DNA of 6,508 nt from Anaerolinea sp. (GTDB lineage: Bacteria > Chloroflexota > Anaerolineae > Anaerolineales > Anaerolineaceae). This document shows positions 1 to 5,414 of this stretch, one piece after another. The position numbers and the translations under genes were made by a program. Position 1 is the stretch's first letter. Each line of letters begins with the position of its first letter. The stretch lies in the NCBI GenBank assembly GCA_013824385.1, contig PNNU01000202.1:1-6508 (forward strand), written 5' to 3'. The notes under the pieces were generated by a model. The model saw only the letters and a program-made list of their open reading frames with translations, did not search any database and was not told the origin of the DNA.

Positions 1-20
1 GTTTGAACTGCGGGGTCTCA

Positions 21-62
21 TTTTAAAAGAGTCCGATTTCTGGTTTAAGAAATCGGACTCTT
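21..62 (-). terminator. Intrinsic terminator downstream of the chemoreceptor gene
   Basis: A perfect 14-bp inverted repeat pairs 27-40 with 49-62 around an 8-nt loop (41-48). Read on the minus strand, the stem ends in CTCTT and continues TTAAAA, giving a short U-tract in the correct place. On the plus strand the stem is followed by GCCC, so it should work mainly for minus-strand transcription. It lies about 90 nt past the chemoreceptor stop codon, after a second hairpin at 81-132, and probably ends that transcript. The U-tract is only four bases long, so efficiency is uncertain. Confidence 0.75.
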
Positions 63-80
63 GCCCTAATAATGGTTTTT

Positions 81-132
81 CGTAGGAGAGGTTCACTCGA
101 AGCGTCCACTTGCTGGATGAACCTTCCCTACG
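81..132. repeat. Long imperfect hairpin, possibly REP/MITE-like
   Basis: Positions 81-95 (CGTAGGAGAGGTTCA) and 118-132 (TGAACCTTCCCTACG) form a 15-bp stem with one A-C mismatch and one G-T wobble. The 22-nt centre contains a smaller TCCA/TGGA hairpin (105-117). It sits just past the chemoreceptor stop (155). On the minus strand the stem is followed by A residues, so it is not a terminator for that gene. On the plus strand GGGTCTTTT follows, so weak plus-strand termination is possible. Long palindromic units with CGTAGG...CCTACG ends resemble dispersed extragenic repeats of bacterial genomes. That assignment is an inference, since only one copy is in view and no clear target-site duplication borders it. 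Confidence 0.45.
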
Positions 133-154
133 GGGTCTTTTATATTATAGAAAC

Positions 155-2584
155 CTACGACAACTTGAATTCGTTCACGATACGGTTCAGTTCCTTGGCC
201 AGCTTGGAGAGCGCATTGGCGGATGTGGTTACTTCATCCACCTGGGCGGACATGATTTCAGTGGAAGCAGACACCTCTTCTATGGAGGAGTTGTTTTCTT
301 CGGAGATTGAAGCAATGGTTTCAATAGCCTGCATCATTTTTACTGAACCGGTGGACATTTCTGCTGTAGCGGCTGTATTTTGTTCCACTACTGCCGAGAC
401 GGAGTCCACTGCGCTGACCAACTCGATGGCCGAAGCGGACATTTGTTCGGCAGCAGCAGAAGCCTGTTCAGCTTGTTCGTTCACCAATCCGGCAGCCTGA
501 AGAATATCCTGCAGCGATTGTCCGGCTTCATTGGCAAGAGAGACGCCTTGTTCCACTTCTTTTGTTCCGTTTTCCATGGCGGCGATGGCTTCTTTAACCA
601 CTTTTTGAATGGAATTTACCAAAGCGCCAATCTCACGTGTAGCTACGGATGATCTTTCTGCCAGGTTGCGGACTTCAGCGGCGACCACGGCAAAACCTTT
701 GCCGGCTTCTCCGGCACGGGCTGCTTCAATGGCTGCATTGAGTGCCAATAAATTGGTTTGTGAAGCGATTTCGTCAATCGTGACCACAATCTGTCCGATC
801 TGGTCAGAATGTGAACCCATTTCATGCACCTTGCTAGTCGAAAGGTCGACAGCCGTTTTAATTGCTTGCATTTCAGCCAGGGTTCTTTCCACCTTTTCTA
901 CACCGGCGCGGGCTGCAGCGGTTGCAGCACTTGCTTGGGCGGCCACTGTCTGGATGTTGCCAGCCACCTGCGAGATGGCTTGTGAGAGTTGGTTGGTGAT
1001 CTCCGCGGATTGCGTGACCGCATTAGCCTGATCCACGGCTCCTGTGGAGACCCCATCAATCGACCTCGTGAGTTGTTCCACTGAATTGGCGGTTAGCGCA
1101 ACAGCTTCGGTTTGACTTGAGGTCCCCTTCGCAATATCCTGAATGGTCGTTGAAATTAGATTGGTCACGGCCGAAGCTTGTTCAGCAGAATTGGCCAATT
1201 CCTCGGAGGTATGCTGCACTTCATTAGCGCTTTGGGCAACTGCACCAATGGATTGACGGAGTCCTTCAATCATTTGCTTCAACGCAAGGCCAAGATGATC
1301 TTTGTCTCCCTTTATATCCACCTCCGTGGATAGAACTCCTTCAGCAATATCCTGAGCTACTGATGTCTTCTCAATAAAGTAGACGCACAGGTCTGAAAAA
1401 GCTTTGCCAACATCGCCTAATTCATCATCTCTGATATCTATTTTGGCTGTTTCTTTACGATCCATACCTGTAAAATCGATATCGCCAACCGCCAGATGTC
1501 TCGCTCCATCCGCTATCAAACGGACTGGTTTGGTGATCAATCTGCCTGTAACGAACCAAACCGCGATCAATAGAATTCCCAATAGACCAATCGAAATTCC
1601 GGCAGTGACAAAGGTTTGAGTTCTGACAGTTTTTGTCGTTTCATTGGTTGAGTAAATCATCTGAACAGCCCACGGGGTTTTCACATTGGTTAGCTCAACT
1701 GGTACAAGAGCTTCAATATTATCCCCTTCGCTGCCTATTTGCGACACTCTTGAATTTATTTTATCCAAATCTGCTTGAAAATCGGTGGAATACTCGCTGA
1801 TGGAATGACCAATCTCTTCTGAATGTTGAGAGGAGGCTACTATGATGCCTGCGTTGCTAAACACTTTGATTTGATTGGCTTTTTCTGTTTGAAGAATTGA
1901 ATCAACTTCACCCTGCAGAGGGCTCAGTTCGAGATCCACGCCAACAACGCCATAGAAAATACCATTCACGATGATCGGATAAGTGGTGCTGGTCATGTAG
2001 ATATTCTTTCCGTCAACTTCTTCGAAATAAGGTTCCATGATGCATTCGGTTTTACTTTGCATGGAACACTGAATATATTCATTGGTACTCTCTTCTGAAA
2101 AGATGAGAACGTCTGGGTTGAGGACAACATTTCCTTTTTCATTTTTGACCAGATATGGAGTAAATCGTCCGACAGGGTCACTTCCCGGAGTGTTAATCGA
2201 GGCGCTGTCATTACCATCAAAACCATTTGGAACCCACGCCGTCCAAATGCCATAAAAATCAGGGTTATTTTCAAGAATGGGTGTCATCATGTTGATGACT
2301 TGCTCTCTGGAGAATTGATTGTCAGAGTTTGCAGTCTTAATAGCCACCAGGGATTGTGTTAAGGTTCGGGTGACACTCATTGCAGAAGCGAGCCAATTTT
2401 CGATCCTGGTCGCTTCCAGATGAGACTGGGCAAGCGCGACATCTTCCGCACTTTGGGTGCTTGTCTTAATAGAACTGATCGAGAAGAGTGAAATGATGAT
2501 TCCCCCAATCAGCAGCAGACTAGACCCGACAATTAATACCAACTTTCCTTGAAGAGTGTTTACTCGGAAAAAGGTTTTTTTCAT
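155..2584 (-). CDS. Methyl-accepting chemotaxis protein with dCache_1 sensor, HAMP and signalling domain
   Basis: Transmembrane chemoreceptor of 809 residues that should sense an extracytoplasmic ligand and control CheA through CheW. A first membrane helix (about 15-36) precedes a large outer double-Cache domain (about 40-315) with FYGIWTAWVPNGFDG near 110-123, GRFTPY at 139-144, EPYFEEVDGK at 184-193 and GVVGVDLEL from 212. A second helix lies at about 320-343, then HAMP with DELGDVGKAF near 385 and a second HAMP-like segment near 402-437. The coiled-coil signalling domain runs to the C-terminus; its hairpin tip, with NLLALNAAIEAARAGE and KGFAVVAAEVR, is near residues 605-645. The ATG at 2584 is preferred because GGGGAAAG lies about 8 nt upstream and a charged start leads into helix 1. 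The same frame opens at an ATG at 2689, but that adds 35 unlikely residues. No C-terminal CheR-tethering pentapeptide is seen, and no che genes adjoin. The family assignment is certain; the ligand is unknown. Confidence 0.95.
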   Translation of the reverse strand: MKKTFFRVNTLQGKLVLIVGSSLLLIGGIIISLFSISSIKTSTQSAEDVALAQSHLEATRIENWLASAMSVTRTLTQSLVAIKTANSDNQFSREQVINMMTPILENNPDFYGIWTAWVPNGFDGNDSASINTPGSDPVGRFTPYLVKNEKGNVVLNPDVLIFSEESTNEYIQCSMQSKTECIMEPYFEEVDGKNIYMTSTTYPIIVNGIFYGVVGVDLELSPLQGEVDSILQTEKANQIKVFSNAGIIVASSQHSEEIGHSISEYSTDFQADLDKINSRVSQIGSEGDNIEALVPVELTNVKTPWAVQMIYSTNETTKTVRTQTFVTAGISIGLLGILLIAVWFVTGRLITKPVRLIADGARHLAVGDIDFTGMDRKETAKIDIRDDELGDVGKAFSDLCVYFIEKTSVAQDIAEGVLSTEVDIKGDKDHLGLALKQMIEGLRQSIGAVAQSANEVQHTSEELANSAEQASAVTNLISTTIQDIAKGTSSQTEAVALTANSVEQLTRSIDGVSTGAVDQANAVTQSAEITNQLSQAISQVAGNIQTVAAQASAATAAARAGVEKVERTLAEMQAIKTAVDLSTSKVHEMGSHSDQIGQIVVTIDEIASQTNLLALNAAIEAARAGEAGKGFAVVAAEVRNLAERSSVATREIGALVNSIQKVVKEAIAAMENGTKEVEQGVSLANEAGQSLQDILQAAGLVNEQAEQASAAAEQMSASAIELVSAVDSVSAVVEQNTAATAEMSTGSVKMMQAIETIASISEENNSSIEEVSASTEIMSAQVDEVTTSANALSKLAKELNRIVNEFKLS

Positions 2585-2626
2585 GGTTCTTTCCCCAGAT
2601 TGCTGAATGTACCTGTAAATAAAATA

Positions 2627-2648
2627 ATACAAAGCTTTCACTTTGTAT
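2627..2648 (-). promoter_or_regulatory. Small hairpin in the chemoreceptor leader
   Basis: A perfect 8-bp inverted repeat on the minus strand, ATACAAAG (loop TGAAAG) CTTTGTAT, lies about 43 nt upstream of the chemoreceptor ATG and outside its Shine-Dalgarno sequence. As DNA it could be an operator; as RNA it could be a leader hairpin. I found no convincing -35/-10 pair in 2585-2746, so I cannot say whether it is transcribed. The function is not assigned. Confidence 0.35.
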
Positions 2649-2670
2649 CTTGTCCATTCAATTATGCATA

Positions 2671-2705
2671 TTTTTAGCCCATCCACCATGAGGATGGGCT
2701 AAAAA
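2671..2705. other. Perfect 14-bp intergenic hairpin with reversed A/T flanks
   Basis: Positions 2671-2684 (TTTTTAGCCCATCC) pair perfectly with 2692-2705 (GGATGGGCTAAAAA) around a 7-nt loop. The GC core looks like an intrinsic terminator, but on both strands the T run lies before the stem and the A run after it, the opposite of a terminator. It lies between the DUF456 stop (2747) and the chemoreceptor start (2584), in the only place where the DUF456 transcript could be expected to end. It may act as an RNA stability or processing structure, or be a protein-binding palindrome. The structure is certain and the role unknown. Confidence 0.5.
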
Positions 2706-2746
2706 ATGAATTAATTTTGTGTGAATGACTTTTTTTGTTGAAAAGG

Positions 2747-3250
2747 TTACTTAATCCACAAAGCCCAGGCTCCCCACATCCCGATCATCACCAGACCGAT
2801 CAATACGCGGACAATTATCGCCAGACCGCAACCTTTGAGGATTCCCCCGGTAGATTTCAACCCCTCTTTGAAGTCTTTTTTCCTGATCCACTCAAAAATG
2901 AGGATCCCTAAAGCTGCAAAAAGCAGACCGCCAAAGGGAGGCAGTACGAAAGTGCCGATGATGCCAGCCGCCAACGCCACTAAAATGGATGGCCAACCCG
3001 CGCCGGTCTTGCGCGCTTCCTTGCCCATCATCAGGTTATCCACCAGGTTGCCGCCAATCATCAACAGCGTAATGATGCCAAACAGGATTCCGGACCAAAC
3101 ATTGAATCCATAAACAATACCATAAGCCAAAATGGCCAACCAAATGATGGTCAAACCGGGGATGATGTAAAACATCAATCCGATCAAGCCAACCGCCATG
3201 ACGGCGATCAAGACAGGGATGAACCAGGAAGAGTTTGCAATAGTATCCAT
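2747..3250 (-). CDS. DUF456 family integral membrane protein
   Basis: Small hydrophobic protein of 167 residues that fits the DUF456 (PF04306) pattern; its function is not known. It has about five membrane segments: roughly 10-30, 33-49, 52-69, 88-120 (one or two passes) and 140-164. Family-like marks are IIPGL at 29-33 after the first helix, Asp71 at the end of the third helix, the GKEARKTGAGW loop at 76-86, PPFGG at 104-108 and a Glu at 120. The glycine-rich helices suggest tight packing. The length is normal for the family. The ATG at 3250 has no clear Shine-Dalgarno sequence but is preceded at the exact distance by a TATAAA box, so leaderless expression is plausible. The Met at residue 18 is less likely because it lies within the first helix. 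The gene is separated from the lipoprotein gene by a strong terminator and is probably monocistronic. Confidence 0.85.
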   Translation of the reverse strand: MDTIANSSWFIPVLIAVMAVGLIGLMFYIIPGLTIIWLAILAYGIVYGFNVWSGILFGIITLLMIGGNLVDNLMMGKEARKTGAGWPSILVALAAGIIGTFVLPPFGGLLFAALGILIFEWIRKKDFKEGLKSTGGILKGCGLAIIVRVLIGLVMIGMWGAWALWIK

Positions 3251-3256
3251 GCTCTA

Positions 3257-3284
3257 TTTATACATGCAAAGCATAAGAATTGAA
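3257..3284 (-). promoter_or_regulatory. Candidate promoter of the DUF456 gene (leaderless layout)
   Basis: On the minus strand TATAAA occupies 3262-3257. A start 7 nt downstream of its last base falls on position 3250, the A of the ATG. The possible -35 is weak: TTCAAT at 3284-3279 with a 16-nt spacer. The upstream boundary is fixed by the terminator at 3286-3323, so any dedicated promoter must fit in this 35-nt gap unless transcription reads through. No Shine-Dalgarno sequence is present between the box and the start codon. Confidence 0.5.
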
Positions 3285-3285
3285 T

Positions 3286-3323
3286 AAAAACACCTTCTGG
3301 AAAAAATGATTGAAGGTGTTTTT
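3286..3323 (-). terminator. Strong intrinsic terminator after the lipoprotein gene
   Basis: A perfect 12-bp stem pairs AAAAACACCTTC (3286-3297) with GAAGGTGTTTTT (3312-3323) around a 14-nt loop. Each strand has A's before and T's after the GC part, so it can act in both directions. For the minus strand it lies about 96 nt past the lipoprotein stop at 3419 and only 35 nt before the DUF456 start. It should separate these two transcripts. Confidence 0.85.
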
Positions 3324-3418
3324 GTAACTTTTAGATTCATTGATCTGCATAATGGTACGATTGATTAATAAACTATTGAAATGGATAAAAGTTGCCAGTT
3401 TTCATTTATCGATACGTA

Positions 3419-4249
3419 CTATTTTAAACTCGTAATCACTTCTGTACTGACCCAGTAGATATCATATTTATCAACATAGAAAAAATATTTTCCGTCTGGA
3501 GTGATCGAACCAATGGATGCGGTTACCGGGATGCCTGATTTGGTCAGGTCCTTTGGTGTTCCCCATTTTCCATCTTCCTTGCGGAATCTTACCTTGAAAC
3601 TGCCATCTCCATTATCTGACACAAGATAGCTTCCATCAGGTGCTATCGCAGGATGGACACCCTGGGCAATGTATGTGTAATCTTTGAAAACATTATCCAC
3701 CAAAGTAACTTCGCTTAAGCTTGGATAACCGGATGAGAAGTTGGTTACATAGATCGTTCCATTTTGATCTGTGCTTACAAACATTCCTTCTCCCACTAAT
3801 CTTGGTTCAGACCAACCGTCAGTTGTGCGATCCATTGCCCAAATATTACTCGATTCCTGGATAAATACACTAAAATATAACGTTTTATTATCAGCAGTAA
3901 TGTGTGGTTCACATGCTTCGAGTTTGGTAGAAAGAGAAATTGGAGTTGGGTTAGACCATGATCCATCTAAAAAATGTGTTTCATAAATTTTATTCTGTCC
4001 ACCTTCAACTCTCTGTGAAAAAAATATTTCAGTCCCATCGGTGGAAAAGGCCGTACCAAATTCGATGGTTGAGTCAGTGGATACGATCCCAGGGGCGAAT
4101 AATTGCGGGGTTAATCCGGGTGGAGTTTGCCCAAGATAGGCGTTTTCGCTATCGATAAACGCGACCTCAGGTGTTTCCACGGTGTTGCATCCTGAAATGG
4201 TAAACAAGAGAATGATTACAGCAGTAAACAAGCGGAAATTGATCGGCAT
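3419..4249 (-). CDS. Lipoprotein with PD40 (WD40-like) beta-propeller repeats
   Basis: Exported, lipid-anchored protein of 276 residues. A short basic start and hydrophobic core lead to the lipobox ISGC at 18-21, with Cys21 as the modified residue. The mature part opens with YLGQTPPGLTPQLFAPGIVS (38-57), a segment that precedes PD40 repeats in related secreted proteins. Five blade-like units follow near 66-79, 114-128, 156-170, 199-212 and 247-260. They carry [ST]xDG or PDG turns followed by aromatic strands (TDGTEIFF, ADNKTLYF, NGTIYV, PDGSYLV, PDGKYFFYV). They alternate with Trp-Pro motifs (GSWSNP, GWSEP, GKWGTP). The C-terminus YDIYWVS is typical of the family. PD40 (PF07676) proteins are propellers, often protein or glycan binding; no catalytic residues can be argued here. 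The ATG at 4249 has AAAGGAGAG 5 nt upstream. It has its own candidate promoter and terminator, so it is probably a single-gene unit. Confidence 0.85.
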   Translation of the reverse strand: MPINFRLFTAVIILLFTISGCNTVETPEVAFIDSENAYLGQTPPGLTPQLFAPGIVSTDSTIEFGTAFSTDGTEIFFSQRVEGGQNKIYETHFLDGSWSNPTPISLSTKLEACEPHITADNKTLYFSVFIQESSNIWAMDRTTDGWSEPRLVGEGMFVSTDQNGTIYVTNFSSGYPSLSEVTLVDNVFKDYTYIAQGVHPAIAPDGSYLVSDNGDGSFKVRFRKEDGKWGTPKDLTKSGIPVTASIGSITPDGKYFFYVDKYDIYWVSTEVITSLK

Positions 4250-4253
4250 GTTG

Positions 4254-4267
4254 CTCTCCTTTGAGAG
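4254..4267 (-). promoter_or_regulatory. Shine-Dalgarno site of the lipoprotein gene within a small hairpin
   Basis: On the minus strand the sequence CTCTC-AAAG-GAGAG precedes the ATG by a few bases. AAAGGAGAG is a strong ribosome binding site and fixes the start at 4249. The same bases form the loop and 3' arm of a 5-bp hairpin, which would partly hide the site. If the proposed promoter at 4276-4303 is right, this hairpin is at the very 5' end of the mRNA. The ribosome binding site is secure, the regulatory reading is not. Confidence 0.55.
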
Positions 4268-4275
4268 GATTTATC

Positions 4276-4303
4276 ATTTTATGACAATATAAGGATTGTA
4301 CAA
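4276..4303 (-). promoter_or_regulatory. Candidate sigma70-type promoter of the lipoprotein gene with palindromic -35
   Basis: On the minus strand TTGTAC (4303-4298) and TAAAAT (4281-4276) are separated by 16 nt. The -10 matches the consensus at five of six positions; the -35 matches only the TTG. Transcription would start near 4269, giving a leader of about 20 nt. The -35 lies inside the perfect 10-bp palindrome ATTGTACAAT (4295-4304), a possible operator. The upstream gene ends at 4339 with no terminator hairpin seen, so read-through is also possible. Confidence 0.4.
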
Positions 4304-4338
4304 TAGGATGTCAGTCTTGATACCATGCTGAAGCAGGG

Positions 4339-5400
4339 TTAATGGGATCTAATAGAGATAAAAATAGAATTAATGACAATTCCCAGTCCGATCAGGATAC
4401 CAAGGACCCAGGTTATCAGGATCAGCATGCTTGCAGTGGATTTGAAAAATGAAAACAGAATTGAAGAGGCTATGAAAACGAGTACAAATAATAGGATCCC
4501 AGGCCATGGAAACTGAGACGGAATGGTCTGGGTGACGGGTTCTAGTGGATTGGATTTCTTCAGATTGAACCAGAGTAATATACCTGTTGTCAGGTAGATT
4601 CCCAAAATGGTTAGATATGGACCCAGCCCATGAGGAAACGCCTCAGGTCGAATCAAGAAACCCGCTGCAATGTAGAAAATCAGCAGTAACACCCCCAACA
4701 CGATCAATTCCTTCCCTTTTGGCAGAAGATCTCTCAAGCGATAACGCGTATGTTTTAAAATCAATTTGCAGAGAAGCGAGAAGGATAGAAACACTCCCAG
4801 CGCTTGTGCGGTGGAAATCAAGGTGGATGGTACCGAGGGTGAATTTGCGCCTTGATTTATTCCACAAAATAAAGCCAGAAGTACCAACCCTAATATTTTT
4901 CTTACTGGTTTCGATAGAACTGAAAAAACTTCTTGTGTCGAGGAAAAAAGGGATTCGCCAAACAGAAGAGGCAAGATGAAGGCAAACCAGGGATGCCAGA
5001 ACAATGTCAGAACACTGGTTTGCAGCCATGCAATTCCGGCAAACATGGTTTCTTTACCTCCCCAGGTGGGGTCCCACAACACTTTGGTGATTGGTGCTTC
5101 ATACAGGCCAAAGAGTAAACCGGCGAGCAACAATATAGGCAGTGAAATGGATTTGTTTCTGAAGATCACCCCGGCCAAAAACAGGATGTGCAATCCATAA
5201 AGCGGCAGTACCACCATCAACCCCCAACCATCAAAAAACGGGTATGGAGAAGAAAAGCAGGTTACTTCCGCAAAAATAACCGATAGCACTGCCAGAATGA
5301 TCCAAAAAAATATCTTCTTACGGGTTGGAACAATTCCCCCGTTATTGAACATCACGGGGGAATTAACAGAATGTTCGGGGAGTTTGGGCGGAATTGCCAT
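4339..5400 (-). CDS. Polytopic membrane protein of unknown function
   Basis: I do not recognise a named family. From the ATG at 5400 the protein has 353 residues: a Pro/Asn-rich, mostly polar N-terminal stretch (1-29), then roughly nine or ten hydrophobic segments (about 30-49, 60-80, 87-101, 122-150, 168-185, 200-220, 230-250, 260-280, 305-325 and 328-350). The most distinctive part is LLFGLYEAPITKVLWDPTW at 95-113, with a Glu and Lys in or next to a helix, preceded by AEV (44-46). This resembles a class of uncharacterised multi-pass proteins in Chloroflexota and Actinomycetota that I know only as hypothetical. No transporter or enzyme motif is visible. The start is uncertain: GTG at 5451 would overlap serS by 37 nt, ATG 5400 follows the serS stop by 14 nt, and ATG 5352 is in a hairpin loop. 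None has a clear Shine-Dalgarno site. It is probably co-transcribed with serS. Confidence 0.75.
   Translation of the reverse strand: MAIPPKLPEHSVNSPVMFNNGGIVPTRKKIFFWIILAVLSVIFAEVTCFSSPYPFFDGWGLMVVLPLYGLHILFLAGVIFRNKSISLPILLLAGLLFGLYEAPITKVLWDPTWGGKETMFAGIAWLQTSVLTLFWHPWFAFILPLLFGESLFSSTQEVFSVLSKPVRKILGLVLLALFCGINQGANSPSVPSTLISTAQALGVFLSFSLLCKLILKHTRYRLRDLLPKGKELIVLGVLLLIFYIAAGFLIRPEAFPHGLGPYLTILGIYLTTGILLWFNLKKSNPLEPVTQTIPSQFPWPGILLFVLVFIASSILFSFFKSTASMLILITWVLGILIGLGIVINSIFISIRSH
5332..5364 (-). other. Perfect 11-bp hairpin over the start region of the membrane protein gene
   Basis: AATTCCCCCGT (5332-5342) pairs perfectly with ACGGGGGAATT (5354-5364) around an 11-nt loop. It begins about 50 nt after the serS stop. 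On the minus strand no U-tract follows, so it is not a standard terminator. It covers codons 13-23 of the membrane protein if the start is at 5400, and the in-frame ATG at 5352 lies in its loop. Five consecutive G-C pairs make it stable. It could affect initiation or mark an mRNA boundary after serS; the role is inferred. Confidence 0.5.
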
Positions 5401-5414
5401 CAAAAAAGAAGGTG

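Noticed and set aside
72..1031. Several plus-strand open frames of 66-142 codons opposite the chemoreceptor
   Set aside because: They mirror the Ala/Glu/Ser-rich coiled coil of the real gene, have low-complexity translations and no ribosome binding sites.
2585..2689. N-terminal extension of the chemoreceptor to an ATG at 2689
   Set aside because: The extra 35 residues are unlike a receptor start, the ATG is in a hairpin loop without a ribosome binding site, and ATG 2584 has GGGGAAAG at good spacing.
2585..2746. Possible sigma70 or sigma28 promoter for the chemoreceptor
   Set aside because: TTGAAT, TTCACA and TATTAT-like hexamers occur but none form a pair with 16-18 nt spacing, and no TAAA-N15-GCCGATAA-like site was found.
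3326..3393. Inverted repeat AACTTTTA / TAAAAGTT in the gap downstream of the lipoprotein gene
   Set aside because: Only 8 AT-rich bases separated by 52 nt; expected by chance and not a plausible stable hairpin.
4587..5200. Plus- and minus-frame open frames of 61-130 codons within the membrane protein gene
   Set aside because: They lack recognisable domains, overlap a well-formed hydrophobic protein and appear to be shadows.
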